Made by a program: the position numbers and the translations under genes. Shown piece by piece: positions 1-8,950 of a stretch of 46,593 nucleotides of DNA (its first letter is position 1; each line of letters begins with the position of its first letter). The notes under the pieces are model-generated. The model made no database searches. It was not told the DNA's origin and worked only from the letters and a program-made list of their open reading frames with translations. Origin of the DNA: an uncultured Sterolibacterium sp. (lineage in GTDB: Bacteria; Pseudomonadota; Gammaproteobacteria; Burkholderiales; Rhodocyclaceae); NCBI GenBank assembly GCA_903832735.1, contig CAILCO010000080.1, forward strand, positions 1 to 46,593. Reading direction: 5' to 3'.

Positions 1-319
1 GGCCGAGGGCATCCCGCGCAGTTTCACTATTTCCTCCAACGAGATTCTCGAGGCGCTGACCGATCCCTTGAACCAGATCGTCAGCGCGGTGAAATCGGCG
101 CTGGAGCAGACCCCGCCGGAACTCGGCGCCGATATCGCCGAGAAGGGCATGGTGCTGACCGGCGGCGGCGCGCTGCTGCGCGATATCGACCGGCTGCTGA
201 TGGAAGAGACCGGCTTGCCGGTGATCGTCGCCGAGGATCCGCTTACCTGCGTCGTCCGCGGCTCGGGCCTGGCTTTGGAAAAGATGGACAAATTGGGTAG
301 TATTTTCGCGAACGAATAG
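1..319 (+). CDS. mreB: Rod shape-determining protein MreB, C-terminal fragment
   Basis: Only the last ~105 residues are in the window; the frame is open from base 2 and stops at 319. The fragment carries the actin-fold adenosine motif [13 protein letters not shown] and the typical MreB ending ([15 protein letters not shown]). MreB is the bacterial actin that forms membrane-associated filaments and directs lateral-wall synthesis by the elongasome. It is followed at 420 by mreC, mreD, mrdA and mrdB on the same strand, the conserved proteobacterial elongasome order, which supports the call. The start lies upstream of the window, so nothing can be said about its promoter or N-terminus. Confidence 0.95.
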   Translation, partial: AEGIPRSFTISSNEILEALTDPLNQIVSAVKSALEQTPPELGADIAEKGMVLTGGGALLRDIDRLLMEETGLPVIVAEDPLTCVVRGSGLALEKMDKLGSIFANE

Positions 320-419
320 GCTTTGCCCCGAGTAGGGTGGCAGAGGTGCGGGAGATCCCGCGCCGCTTGCAGGTTCATCCATTTATGCATATCTCCGCGG
401 AGCAGGCGAAACTTCCTTG

Positions 420-1328
420 ATGTCCGTCGTCGGCCAACAGCCGCCACCGTTTTTCAAACGCGGCCCGGCGCCTCTCGCGCGGCTGGCTCTGTTCCTCGCC
501 CTGTCGCTGCTGCTGCTGGTGCTCGATCTGCGTTTCCACACCCTGGAGTGGTCGCGCCAGGCGGTGGCCCTGCTCGTCTATCCCCTGCAGCGCATGGCCT
601 ACCTGCCGGTGGCAGCCACAGATAACGCGGGCCTGTACTTCTCCAGTCTGGCGAGCCTGCAGTCGGAAAACGCCGCCTTGCGCCGCCGGCAGCTCGATAC
701 CGCCAACCGGCTGCTGCGCCAGGAACATCTGGAACTGGAAAACCAGCGTCTGCGTGCGCTGCTCGACATGAAGCAGCGCCAGACCGTGCCCAGCCGGGTT
801 GCCGAAATCCTTTACTCGGCGCGCGATCCCTTCGCCCGACGGATGATTCTGGACACCGGCGCGCAACAGGGTATCGTCACCGGCCAGATCGTGGTGGACG
901 AGCAGGGTGTCGTCGGGCAGGTGACGCGGGTCTTCACCCTGCTTTCCGAGGTGACCCTGATCACCGACAAGGATCAGGCCGTGCCGGTCCAGATCGTCAG
1001 GAATGGCCTGCGCTCGGTGATCTTCGGCGACGGCGCCGGCGCTTTGGAGTTGCGCTTTCTCGCCGCCAATGCCGATGTCCAGGTCGGCGACTTGCTGGTG
1101 ACCTCCGGTCTCGACGGCATCTATCTGGCGGGCCTGCCGGTGGCCAAGGTGATGAAGGTGGATCGCGACACGACCTACGCCTTCGCCCATATTCTTTGCC
1201 AGCCGATCGCCGGCGTTGAAAACCATGACCAGGTACTGGTGCTGGGGCAAGGTGCGGCGCTGCCGGCGCAGCCGCCTGAGCCGGAAAAAGCAGCCAAGCC
1301 CGGCAAGGGCAGGAAGGGCAGGAGATAA
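420..1328 (+). CDS. mreC: Rod shape-determining protein MreC
   Basis: MreC is a bitopic inner-membrane protein whose periplasmic beta-rich domain binds PBP2 and helps activate the elongasome. The 302-residue product has a short cytoplasmic N-terminus, one hydrophobic segment around residues 22-40 (LALFLALSLLLLVLD), a coiled-coil stretch rich in Gln, Leu and Arg (about 75-120) and the MreC beta domain with the motif LDTGAQQGIVTGQIV. The C-terminal tail is basic and Pro/Lys rich (KAAKPGKGRKGRR), probably disordered. ATG at 420 is chosen over the in-frame TTG immediately before it; no strong ribosome site is visible. Its TAA overlaps the mreD start by one base (TAATG), implying coupled translation. 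Confidence 0.95.
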   Translation: MSVVGQQPPPFFKRGPAPLARLALFLALSLLLLVLDLRFHTLEWSRQAVALLVYPLQRMAYLPVAATDNAGLYFSSLASLQSENAALRRRQLDTANRLLRQEHLELENQRLRALLDMKQRQTVPSRVAEILYSARDPFARRMILDTGAQQGIVTGQIVVDEQGVVGQVTRVFTLLSEVTLITDKDQAVPVQIVRNGLRSVIFGDGAGALELRFLAANADVQVGDLLVTSGLDGIYLAGLPVAKVMKVDRDTTYAFAHILCQPIAGVENHDQVLVLGQGAALPAQPPEPEKAAKPGKGRKGRR

Positions 1329-1849
1329 TGCAGCCGACCCATTCATCGAATCGCATCCTGCTGCCGGTCAGGGCCTGGTTCATCTTCCTGACCTTCATCG
1401 CGGCGCTGTTCCTCGACATGATGCCTTTCGGCCGGCTGACCGGCCTGCCGGATTTTGTCGCGCTGACGTTGGCTTTCTGGTCTGTCCGCGAGCCGTTCAA
1501 GGTCGGCATGGGCGTGGCATTTATGCTCGGCATCGTGATGGACGTCAGCGCCGCCAGCGTCATGGGCCAGCACTCGCTCGCCTATGTCCTGCTCGCTTTT
1601 GCCGCCAGCGGCCTGTCGCGGCGCATCCTCTGGTTTCCGCTGTCGCAGCAGGCGCTGCATATCCTGCCGCTGCTGCTCGGGGCGCAGTTGTTGATGTTGG
1701 CGGCAAGGATGATGGCCGGCGCCCCCTTTCCCGGTGTGCTCTACTTCCTCTCCAGTTTCACCGCCAGTGCGCTGTGGTACCCGCTTACCTATCTGCTGCT
1801 GATCCCGCAGTACCGGGCTACGGAAAAAGATGTCCACAGACCGATATAA
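1328..1849 (+). CDS. mreD: Rod shape-determining protein MreD
   Basis: A 173-residue, very hydrophobic protein with about five predicted membrane segments, the usual size and character of MreD, the integral membrane partner of MreC. Its sequence is poorly conserved even in genuine homologues, so the identification rests on hydropathy, length and position between mreC and mrdA. It starts within the mreC stop codon, and its own TAA is directly followed by the ATG of mrdA (TAAATG), so mreC-mreD-mrdA look translationally coupled. Confidence 0.92.
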   Translation: MQPTHSSNRILLPVRAWFIFLTFIAALFLDMMPFGRLTGLPDFVALTLAFWSVREPFKVGMGVAFMLGIVMDVSAASVMGQHSLAYVLLAFAASGLSRRILWFPLSQQALHILPLLLGAQLLMLAARMMAGAPFPGVLYFLSSFTASALWYPLTYLLLIPQYRATEKDVHRPI

Positions 1850-3736
1850 ATGGAATTCAAGAACGCGGACGATGAGTTGCACTACTTCCGTCGGCGCCTT
1901 ACCGGTGCCGGCAGCTTCGTCCTGTTCGCCTTCGTCGTTCTGTTCGCCCGCTTCGTCTGGCTGCAGGTGTTTCAGCACTCGTACTACCAAACGCGCGCCG
2001 AGGACAACCGCATCTCCCTGGTACCTATTCTGCCCAATCGTGGCTTGATCATCGATCGCAACGGCGTCGTGCTGGCGCGCAACTATTCGGCCTACACCCT
2101 GGAGATCACGCCCTCCAAGGTCGTCGACCTGGAGAAAACCATCGATGAACTGGAGCAGGTCATCGAGATCCAGGCCAAGGACCGGAAGCGTTTCAAGAGG
2201 CTGCTGGAAGAAAGCCGGAACTTCGAGTCGCTGCCGATCAGGAACCGGCTTTCCGACGAGGAAGTGGCGAAATTCATCGCCCGGCGTTACCGTTTTCCCG
2301 GCGTGGACGTCAAGGCCCGGCTGTTCCGCCAATATCCGTTCAACGAATCGGCATCACATCTGCTGGGTTACATCGGCCGCATCACCGACCGCGATCTGAC
2401 CACGATCGAGGAGCGGGACATGGAGGACAATTACCGCGGTACCGAGCACTTCGGCAAGTCCGGGCTGGAGCAGAAATACGAATTCGACCTGCACGGCCAG
2501 ACCGGTTTCGAGCAGGTCGAGGTGGACTCCAGCGGCCGAGCCGTGCGCGTGCTCTCGCGCATTCCGCCGGTGGCCGGCAACAACCTGACGCTGACGGTCG
2601 ATGCCAAGCTGCAGGAAGTAGCCGAGCAGGCCTTCGGCGACCGGCGCGGCGCGCTGGTCGCCATTGAGCCGGCCACCGGCGGGATCCTGGCCCTGGTCTC
2701 GATGCCGGGCTTCGATCCCAACCTGTTCGTCGATGGCATCGATACGCAGAGTTGGGATGCGCTCAATAATTCGCTCGACAAGCCGATGATCAATCGCGCC
2801 CTGAACGGCACCTATCCGCCGGGCTCGACCTTCAAGCCCTACATGGCACTGGCCGCGCTGGAAAACGGTAAGCGGACGCCGCAACAGACCATCTTCGACC
2901 CTGGCTACTACAACTTCGGCGGCCATGTTTTCCACGACGACAAGAAGGGCGGGCATGGCAGCGTGAATATGTACAAGTCGATCGTGGAGTCTTGCGACAC
3001 CTACTACTACATGCTGGCCAATGACCTGGGCATCGACAGCATCGCCGGCTTCATGCGCCAGTTCGGCTTCGGGCAGCGGACGGGGATAGACATCGAAGGC
3101 GAATCGGAAGGCGTGCTGCCTTCCCAGGAGTGGAAGCGGAAGCGTTTCAAGCGCCCCGATCAGCAGCGCTGGTACGCCGGCGAAACCATTTCGATCGGCA
3201 TCGGCCAGGGCTACAACGCCTACACGCCGATACAACTCGCTCAGGCGATGGCGACCCTGGCCAACAACGGTGTGATGTACCGTCCGCATATCGTCAAGTT
3301 CGTCGCAGATACCAAGACCGGCGCCGCCATTCCGGTCGAACCCAGGCCCCTGCGGACGATCCCCCTGAAGCCCGGGAACATCGAGATCATCAAGCAGGCT
3401 TTGGTCGGCGTGAACAAGGAAGGCACGGGTTCGCGCGCCTTCGTCGGGGCGGAGTACGTTTCCGCAGGCAAGACCGGCACGGCCCAGGTGTACAGCCTCA
3501 AGGGCGAGAAATACAGCGAGGGTCACGTCAAGGAAAGGATGCGCGACCACGCCTTGTTCATTGCCTTCGCCCCGGCCGAGCAGCCCCGGATCGCCCTGGC
3601 CGTGCTGGTGGAGAACGGCGGCTTCGGCGCCCAGGCGGCGGCGCCGATCGCCCGCCAGGTGCTCGACTACTACCTCCTCGGCAAGCGGCCCAAGACCCCG
3701 GCCCCGGCCGACGAGACGGACGCGGAGGAGGATTGA
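1850..3736 (+). CDS. mrdA: Penicillin-binding protein 2 (peptidoglycan DD-transpeptidase, elongation)
   Basis: A 628-residue class B PBP that cross-links lateral-wall peptidoglycan as the transpeptidase partner of RodA. It has one N-terminal membrane segment (about residues 20-42), a PBP dimerisation/pedestal region, then the transpeptidase domain. The catalytic SxxK motif is S326-T-F-K329 in PPGSTFKP, a SCDTYYY segment lies near residue 380 where the SxN motif is expected, and KTGTAQ starts at K541. The acidic tail after about 615 (DETDAEED) looks disordered. It follows mreD without a gap; mrdB begins 64 bp after its stop. Confidence 0.96.
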   Translation: MEFKNADDELHYFRRRLTGAGSFVLFAFVVLFARFVWLQVFQHSYYQTRAEDNRISLVPILPNRGLIIDRNGVVLARNYSAYTLEITPSKVVDLEKTIDELEQVIEIQAKDRKRFKRLLEESRNFESLPIRNRLSDEEVAKFIARRYRFPGVDVKARLFRQYPFNESASHLLGYIGRITDRDLTTIEERDMEDNYRGTEHFGKSGLEQKYEFDLHGQTGFEQVEVDSSGRAVRVLSRIPPVAGNNLTLTVDAKLQEVAEQAFGDRRGALVAIEPATGGILALVSMPGFDPNLFVDGIDTQSWDALNNSLDKPMINRALNGTYPPGSTFKPYMALAALENGKRTPQQTIFDPGYYNFGGHVFHDDKKGGHGSVNMYKSIVESCDTYYYMLANDLGIDSIAGFMRQFGFGQRTGIDIEGESEGVLPSQEWKRKRFKRPDQQRWYAGETISIGIGQGYNAYTPIQLAQAMATLANNGVMYRPHIVKFVADTKTGAAIPVEPRPLRTIPLKPGNIEIIKQALVGVNKEGTGSRAFVGAEYVSAGKTGTAQVYSLKGEKYSEGHVKERMRDHALFIAFAPAEQPRIALAVLVENGGFGAQAAAPIARQVLDYYLLGKRPKTPAPADETDAEED

Positions 3737-3800
3737 TGCGCGCGCCGTACCCGTCCGGGTATCTCCATCGACAGGCCGTCCTCTGGGGGGATAGGCGCTG

Positions 3801-4886
3801 ATGCTCCGCAATCTCTGGCAGAGGCTAGTTGCCCCGATAGACCCTCCCCTGATGGCCCTGGCCGCGCTGCTGCTCGGTTACGCCCTGTTGGTGCTGGCCT
3901 CGGCATCGCCGGAGCGGCTCGCTTCCCAGGCGCTGAACATGCTGGTGGCGCTGGTGGTGATGCGGCTCGTGGCGCAGGTGCCGCCGCAGAAGATGATGCA
4001 CTTCGCGCTGCCGGTGTTCGTCATCGGCGTGCTGCTGTTGATCGCCGTCGCACTGTTCGGCGATATCTCCAAGGGCGCGCGGCGCTGGCTGAATATCGGC
4101 TTCATGCGTATCCAGCCCTCGGAGATCATGAAAATCGCCATGCCGCTGATGCTCGCCTGGTACTTCCAGCGGCACGAGACCACGCTGCGCCTGCGCGAGT
4201 ATGCGGTCGCGACCCTGGTCCTGGTCCTGCCGGTCGGCCTGATCGCCAAACAGCCCGACCTGGGTACGGCGATCCTGGTGTTCGCGGCCGGCTGCTATGT
4301 GATCTTCCTCGCCGGCCTGTCGTGGAAGGTCATCGCCGGGCTGTTCGTCGCCGCCTGCGCCTCGGCGCCGCTGGCCTGGTCGTTGCTGCGCGACTACCAG
4401 AAGAGCCGCATCCTGACCCTGCTCGACCCCGAATCCGATCCCCTCGGCAAAGGCTTCCACATCATCCAGTCGACCATCGCCATAGGCTCGGGCGGCATTT
4501 TCGGCAAGGGCTGGGGGCAGGGCACCCAAGCGCAGCTGGAATTCATTCCGGAACGCCACACCGACTTCATCTTTGCCGTGCTCTCGGAAGAACTGGGCCT
4601 GATCGGCATCACGGTTCTCCTGGCGCTTTACGCGCTGTTGATCGGCCGCGGCCTGATGATCGCGGCCAACGCGCCGACGATGTTCACCCGCCTGCTGGCC
4701 GGCAGCATCACGCTGATCTTCTTCACCTACGCCTTCGTCAATATGGGCATGGTCAGCGGCATCCTGCCGGTGGTCGGGGTGCCGCTGCCCTTCATCAGCT
4801 ACGGCGGCACGGCGCTGGTGACGCTGTTCCTAGGGATCGGCATCCTGATGAGCATTCACCGGCACCGGATGCTGGTGCAGCAGTAG
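3801..4886 (+). CDS. mrdB: RodA peptidoglycan glycosyltransferase (SEDS family)
   Basis: A 361-residue polytopic membrane protein of the FtsW/RodA/SpoVE family, with roughly ten hydrophobic segments. The C-terminal signature GVPLPFISYGGTALV and the extracytoplasmic loop motif ERHTDFIFAVLSEELG are typical of RodA. SEDS proteins polymerise lipid II, and RodA works with PBP2, encoded just upstream. The ATG at 3801 follows GGGGGATAGGCGCTG, an acceptable ribosome site. Length is normal for the family and I see no frameshift. Confidence 0.96.
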   Translation: MLRNLWQRLVAPIDPPLMALAALLLGYALLVLASASPERLASQALNMLVALVVMRLVAQVPPQKMMHFALPVFVIGVLLLIAVALFGDISKGARRWLNIGFMRIQPSEIMKIAMPLMLAWYFQRHETTLRLREYAVATLVLVLPVGLIAKQPDLGTAILVFAAGCYVIFLAGLSWKVIAGLFVAACASAPLAWSLLRDYQKSRILTLLDPESDPLGKGFHIIQSTIAIGSGGIFGKGWGQGTQAQLEFIPERHTDFIFAVLSEELGLIGITVLLALYALLIGRGLMIAANAPTMFTRLLAGSITLIFFTYAFVNMGMVSGILPVVGVPLPFISYGGTALVTLFLGIGILMSIHRHRMLVQQ

Positions 4887-4899
4887 CGATGGCAGGCGC

Positions 4900-5826
4900 A
4901 TGATGGCGAACCCTTGGCGCATTCTGCTTCCCGCACTCGCCCTGCTCGCCGCGTGTAGCGGCCAGCCGCCGCGACAGGCGGCTCCGCGCACGGAGAGTTC
5001 GGCTTCCGCTGCGCCGACGCAGGTGCCGGCGCCTGCCGCGTCCGTCTCCCGCGGCGGCTACTACAAGGACGATGGACCCGGCGAGAGACCTCCGGAGAAT
5101 ATCGAGGCCATCCCCGATGCGCTGCCCAGGAGCGAGCCTCTGAACCGCTTCGCCAACAAACCATACTCGGTGTTTGGCCGCGACTACCTGCCCATGCCCG
5201 GTCTTGCGCAGTATCGGGCGCGCGGCATCGCGAGCTGGTACGGACGGAAATTCAACGGCCAGAAAACATCGACCGGCGAAATCTACGATATGTACGGTAT
5301 GAGCGCCGCCCACCCTACACTGCCGATTCCGAGTTACGCCCGGGTCACCAATCCGGCGAATGGCAAATCGGTGGTGGTCCGAGTGAACGACCGCGGCCCG
5401 TTCCATGCCGACCGCTTGATCGATCTCTCATTTACCGCCGCGGCGAAGCTCGGCTTCGTCGCCAGCGGCAGCGCCCTGGTCGAGGTCGAGCGGGTCTTCC
5501 CGGGCCAGGCCAGGGCCGGTCCGGCGGTCGATCCGTCGGTCCTGCGCGTGGCAACGTCCGATGCGCCGGCAATGCTCCCGGAGAGCCATGACGCCCGCGG
5601 CTATTTTCTCCAGTTGGGCGCTTTTGGCAATCGCGACAACGCCGAAAATCTGCGGTCGCGCCTGATACTGGAACTCGACGATCTCGGCGACAAGCTCGCG
5701 GTGAGCCTGCTCCGCGGCGTCTACCGCGTGAACCTGGGACCGTGGCAGGATCAGACCGAGGCCAGACGCGTCGCCGAACGCTTGCGCGTCGCTTTTGCGC
5801 TAGACGCCATGGTGGTCGTGCATTAG
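4900..5826 (+). CDS. rlpA: RlpA family endolytic septal lytic transglycosylase / rare lipoprotein A
   Basis: An outer-membrane lipoprotein of 308 residues. The N-terminus is a lipoprotein signal peptide with lipobox LLAAC (lipidated Cys19), followed by a low-complexity Ala/Pro/Ser linker. A double-psi beta-barrel domain begins with GIASWYGRKFNG and contains NDRGPFHADRLIDLS. A C-terminal SPOR domain (about 230-308) normally binds denuded glycan strands at the division site. Some RlpA proteins are lytic transglycosylases; whether this one is active cannot be told from sequence. Two in-frame ATGs occur at 4900 and 4903. It lies 13 bp after mrdB, as in many Gram-negative mrd clusters. Confidence 0.94.
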   Translation: MMANPWRILLPALALLAACSGQPPRQAAPRTESSASAAPTQVPAPAASVSRGGYYKDDGPGERPPENIEAIPDALPRSEPLNRFANKPYSVFGRDYLPMPGLAQYRARGIASWYGRKFNGQKTSTGEIYDMYGMSAAHPTLPIPSYARVTNPANGKSVVVRVNDRGPFHADRLIDLSFTAAAKLGFVASGSALVEVERVFPGQARAGPAVDPSVLRVATSDAPAMLPESHDARGYFLQLGAFGNRDNAENLRSRLILELDDLGDKLAVSLLRGVYRVNLGPWQDQTEARRVAERLRVAFALDAMVVVH

Positions 5827-5837
5827 AACGCCGCTGC

Positions 5838-5843
5838 TATAAT
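5838..5843 (+). promoter_or_regulatory. Possible -10 element ahead of dacA
   Basis: A perfect TATAAT lies just after the rlpA stop and 35 bp before the dacA start. No good -35 hexamer is found 16-18 bp upstream, so this is a weak prediction; dacA may simply be read from upstream genes. Confidence 0.3.
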
Positions 5844-5877
5844 TTGCTCCAGCCCGCCCGCTTCTCCCCCTGCCACC

Positions 5878-6996
5878 ATGCGCCTCCTGCTCTGCCTGCT
5901 GTTGTTCTCGTTCGAGGCGCTTGCCCAACCGGCGCCGCAGGCACCCGCCATAGCCGCGCGCGCCTGGCTGCTGCTCGATTATGGCTCGAACCAGATCCTG
6001 GTCAGCGCGAACGCCGACCTGCGCATGGAACCGGCCTCGCTGACCAAGTTGATGACGGCGTATCTTTCCTTCGCGGCCCTGAAGCAGGGCAAGATCCTGG
6101 CGAACCAGATCGTGCCGGTTTCCGAGCGTGCCTGGAAGGCCCCGGGTTCGCGGATGTTCATCGATCCGAAGAAGCCGGTGACGGTGAACGAACTGCTGCG
6201 CGGCATGGTCGTGCAGTCCGGCAACGACGCCTGCGTCGCGCTGGCGGAACTGGTTGCCGGCTCCGAGACTGCCTTCGTCGAGATGATGAACCGCGAGGCG
6301 CAGCGGCTGGGCCTCAGGAACACGCACTTCGCCAATTCGACCGGGCTCCCCGATCCGCAGCACTATTCGACGGCGAGCGACCTGGCGCTGCTGACCGCCG
6401 CGCTGATCCGCGACTTTCCCGACTACTATCCGCTGTATTCGCTCAAGGAGTTCAGCTACAACCGCATCACCCAGCCCAACCGCAACCGCCTGCTCTGGCT
6501 GGATCCGCATGTCGATGGCGTCAAGACCGGGCATACCGAGAGTGCCGGCTTCTGCCTGATCGCCTCGGCCAAGCGCGGCACGCGCCGGCTGGTGTCGGTG
6601 CTGCTGGGCAGCGACTCGGATGGCGGGAGGGCTCAGGAGTCGCAGAAACTGCTCAATTTCGGTTTCCAGACCTACGATGCGGTCAGGCTTTACGACGCCA
6701 GGCAAGGCATTTCGCAACTGCGCGTATTCAAGGGCGCACAGAACAGCGTCAAGGCGGGTTTCCTCGGCGATTTCACGCTCTCGGTGCCGCAGGGCCAGGC
6801 CGCGCAACTCAAGGTGCAACTGATCAGCCTGCAGCCTCTGGTGGCGCCGGTCGCCCTGGGTAGCCGCGTCGGCACCCTGAAGCTCACGCTCGGCGAGCGT
6901 CCCTACGGTGAATTTCCGGTGGTCGCGCTCGAAGCGGTGCCCATCGCCGGTTTCTTCGGCCGCGTCTGGGATACGCTGCGCTTGTGGTTCGAATGA
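5878..6996 (+). CDS. dacA: D-alanyl-D-alanine carboxypeptidase (PBP5/6 family)
   Basis: A 372-residue low-molecular-mass PBP that removes the terminal D-Ala of stem peptides in the periplasm. The N-terminus is a signal peptide ending near ALAQ. The three active-site motifs of peptidase family S11 are present: S54-L-T-K57, S114-G-N116 and K216-T-G218. A C-terminal PBP5 beta domain follows, and the last residues (RVWDTLRLWFE) form the amphipathic helix used as a membrane anchor. The 172 bp between this gene and the transaminase is occupied by repeat copy A. Confidence 0.96.
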   Translation: MRLLLCLLLFSFEALAQPAPQAPAIAARAWLLLDYGSNQILVSANADLRMEPASLTKLMTAYLSFAALKQGKILANQIVPVSERAWKAPGSRMFIDPKKPVTVNELLRGMVVQSGNDACVALAELVAGSETAFVEMMNREAQRLGLRNTHFANSTGLPDPQHYSTASDLALLTAALIRDFPDYYPLYSLKEFSYNRITQPNRNRLLWLDPHVDGVKTGHTESAGFCLIASAKRGTRRLVSVLLGSDSDGGRAQESQKLLNFGFQTYDAVRLYDARQGISQLRVFKGAQNSVKAGFLGDFTLSVPQGQAAQLKVQLISLQPLVAPVALGSRVGTLKLTLGERPYGEFPVVALEAVPIAGFFGRVWDTLRLWFE

Positions 6997-7168
6997 GCGC
7001 CTTCCTCCCAACCCCGGAGCCTCCGCTTCGCTCCGTCGCTCGGCCGGCGGCGAGCAGTGCTCGCCGAATTCCCGGTCTCGCCCCGAGGAAGGGGGTGACC
7101 AAGGTTCGTCCCTGCGGGACTCCATGCCGTACACTGGCGCCTCCTTGGGGCGGCCCGGCGGAGGCGCG
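6997..7168 (+). repeat. Interspersed hairpin repeat, copy A (dacA/dat gap), with an insertion
   Basis: It fills the gap between dacA and dat. Its left end (CGCCTTCCTCCCAACCCC) and its right part (GGAAGGGGGTGAC, GTCCCTGCGGGAC, TTGGGGCGGCCCGGC) match copy B at 27117-27252 read on the minus strand. About 67 bp (roughly 7016-7082) interrupt the first hairpin. The insert contains the palindrome GGCGAGCA-G-TGCTCGCC at 7049-7065. The right end, GGAGGCGCG before ATG, supplies the ribosome site of dat. Confidence 0.8.
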
Positions 7169-8041
7169 ATGATCTACCTCAACGGCGAGTACCTGCCCAT
7201 CTCCGAGGCCAAGGTGTCGGTGATGGACCGCGGCTTCCTCTTCGGCGATGGCGTCTATGAGGTGATTCCGGTCTACTCGCGGAAACCTTTCCGCCTCGCC
7301 GATCATCTGCGCCGTCTGGACGCCAGCCTGGCCGGGATCCGTCTGGCCAACCCGCTCGGTGCGGCGGAATGGACGGCGCTGGTCGTCAGGATCGTGGAGC
7401 AGGCCGAGGCTGACGACCAGCAGGTCTATCTGCAGGTGACGCGCGGCGCCTCGGCGACGCGCAACCATGCCTTCCCGAAGATCGTCAGCCCGACCGTCTT
7501 CGCGATGAGCGAGCCGCTCCTGCCGCCGCCTGCCGAGCAGCGCGAGCAGGGCATCGCAGCCGTGTCCGCCGCCGACAATCGTTGGCTGCGCTGCGACCTG
7601 AAGGCCACCTCGCTCCTGGCCAACTGTCTGTTGCGGCAACTGGCGGTCGAGGCCGGCTGCGCCGAGACGATACTGTTTCGCGACGGCTTCCTCACCGAGG
7701 GCGCCGCCTCCAACATCTTCGTGGTCAGGGACGGGCGGCTCTTGGCGCCGCTGAAGAACCACCTGATGCTGCCCGGCATCACCTACGACGTGGTCCTGGA
7801 ACTGGCGGCGGGCAATGGACTCGAGGTGGCGGTGCGCGATGTGCTGGAGCAGGAAGTGCGCGGGGCTTGCGAACTGTGGATGACTTCCTCGACCAAGGAA
7901 GTTTTGCCTATCGTCAGCCTCGACGGCCGCCCCGTCGGAACCGGGCTAAACGCGGGCAAGCCCGGGCCGATGTTCGAAAAGATGTACGGCTGGTATCAGG
8001 AATTCAAGCAGTCCGTGATGCATGGAGAGAGCCATGGCTGA
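7169..8041 (+). CDS. dat: D-amino acid aminotransferase (class IV PLP enzyme)
   Basis: A 290-residue fold-type IV PLP aminotransferase, most like D-alanine transaminases that interconvert D-Ala and D-Glu, precursors of peptidoglycan. Family signatures are MDRGFLFGDGVYEV near the N-terminus, the probable PLP lysine in DLKATSLLANCL, and the phosphate-binding segment LTEGAASNIFVV. Branched-chain aminotransferase and aminodeoxychorismate lyase share the fold, but the cell-wall neighbours favour Dat. ATG at 7169 is preferred because GGAGG precedes it and because residues upstream in the same frame derive from repeat copy A. The next gene overlaps its 3' end. Confidence 0.88.
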   Translation: MIYLNGEYLPISEAKVSVMDRGFLFGDGVYEVIPVYSRKPFRLADHLRRLDASLAGIRLANPLGAAEWTALVVRIVEQAEADDQQVYLQVTRGASATRNHAFPKIVSPTVFAMSEPLLPPPAEQREQGIAAVSAADNRWLRCDLKATSLLANCLLRQLAVEAGCAETILFRDGFLTEGAASNIFVVRDGRLLAPLKNHLMLPGITYDVVLELAAGNGLEVAVRDVLEQEVRGACELWMTSSTKEVLPIVSLDGRPVGTGLNAGKPGPMFEKMYGWYQEFKQSVMHGESHG

Positions 8042-8312
8042 GCCGCATCAAGTTCCGCCTTCGCTGCTGGAATTCCCCTGCGACTTCCCGATCAAGATCA
8101 TGGGCCGCTGCGTCGACGGTTACGCCCAGGCGGTGCTGGAAATCGTCCAGCGCCACGCGCCCGATTTCGATGGCGCCACCGTGGAGATGCGTAGTTCGAA
8201 GCAAGGCGGCTATCTCAGCCTGACCTGCACCATCCGCGCCACCACTCGCGCCCAGCTCGATGCCCTGTATCGCGAACTCTCCGCGCATCCCCTGGTCAAG
8301 GTCGTGCTGTGA
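8034..8312 (+). CDS. ybeD: YbeD/DUF493 family protein
   Basis: A 92-residue protein of the YbeD family, a small ferredoxin-like/ACT-like fold of unproved function that usually sits between dacA and lipB in proteobacteria, as here. The motif [12 protein letters not shown] and the C-terminal HPLVKVVL are typical. The start at 8034 has GGAGAGAGCC before it and is preferred to an in-frame ATG at 8022; either way it overlaps dat. Its stop overlaps the GTG of lipB (GTGA), suggesting coupled translation and a link to lipoate metabolism, which is inference from position only. Confidence 0.88.
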   Translation: MAEPHQVPPSLLEFPCDFPIKIMGRCVDGYAQAVLEIVQRHAPDFDGATVEMRSSKQGGYLSLTCTIRATTRAQLDALYRELSAHPLVKVVL

Positions 8313-8950
8313 GCGGCGCCGTGAGCGTCGCTCACAGCCTGGTCGTCAGGCGGCTAGGGTGCGTCGCCTACGAACCGACCTGGCAAGCGATGCAGTGCTT
8401 CACGGCGGCGCGCGACGCCGATACCCCCGACGAGCTCTGGCTGCTCGAGCACCCGCCGGTATTCACCCTCGGCCTGGCCGGAAAGCCGGAACATCTGCTG
8501 CGTGACATCGGCGTGCCGCTCGTCAAGACCGACCGCGGCGGCCAGATCACCTACCACGGGCCCGGCCAGATCATCGTTTATCTGCTCCTCGACCTGCATC
8601 GCCGCAAGCTCCAGGTGCGGCAACTGGTTGGCCATCTCGAGCAGGCCTGCATCGCGGCGCTGGCGCAGTTGGGCATCGCCGGGGAAGTGCAGGCCGGCGC
8701 GCCGGGTGTCTATGTCGCCGGCGCCAAGGTCGCGGCGCTCGGCCTGCGCATCAAGGGCGGCCGCAGCTATCACGGACTGTCGCTCAACGTCGCCATGGAT
8801 CTAGCGCCTTTCGCGGCGATCAATCCTTGCGGCTACGAGGGCCTGCCGGTTACCCAGTTGCGCGACCTCGACCTGGGCATCGATCCGCAAGGCGCGGGCG
8901 AACTGCTGCTCCATCAACTCCAGAACCGTCTCGGGAATTCACATGGCTGA
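8309..8950 (+). CDS. lipB: Octanoyl-[acyl-carrier-protein]:protein N-octanoyltransferase LipB
   Basis: LipB moves the octanoyl group from ACP to lipoyl domains, the first step of endogenous lipoate synthesis. The 213-residue product has the family motifs [14 protein letters not shown], the catalytic lysine in [13 protein letters not shown] and the catalytic cysteine in INPCGYEG. The start is the GTG at 8309 overlapping the ybeD stop; a second in-frame GTG at 8321 is possible. The 3' end overlaps lipA by 8 bp. Lipoate is needed by 2-oxoacid dehydrogenases and the glycine cleavage system. Confidence 0.96.
   Translation: MSGAVSVAHSLVVRRLGCVAYEPTWQAMQCFTAARDADTPDELWLLEHPPVFTLGLAGKPEHLLRDIGVPLVKTDRGGQITYHGPGQIIVYLLLDLHRRKLQVRQLVGHLEQACIAALAQLGIAGEVQAGAPGVYVAGAKVAALGLRIKGGRSYHGLSLNVAMDLAPFAAINPCGYEGLPVTQLRDLDLGIDPQGAGELLLHQLQNRLGNSHG

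Noticed and set aside
2354-3811. 485-codon frame antisense to mrdA
   Set aside because: mrdA has all its catalytic motifs in frame; the antisense frame is a GC-bias artefact.
6908-7168. N-terminal extension of the D-amino acid transaminase
   Set aside because: It would translate the end of dacA in another frame and repeat copy A; the family N-terminus starts at 7169 after GGAGG.
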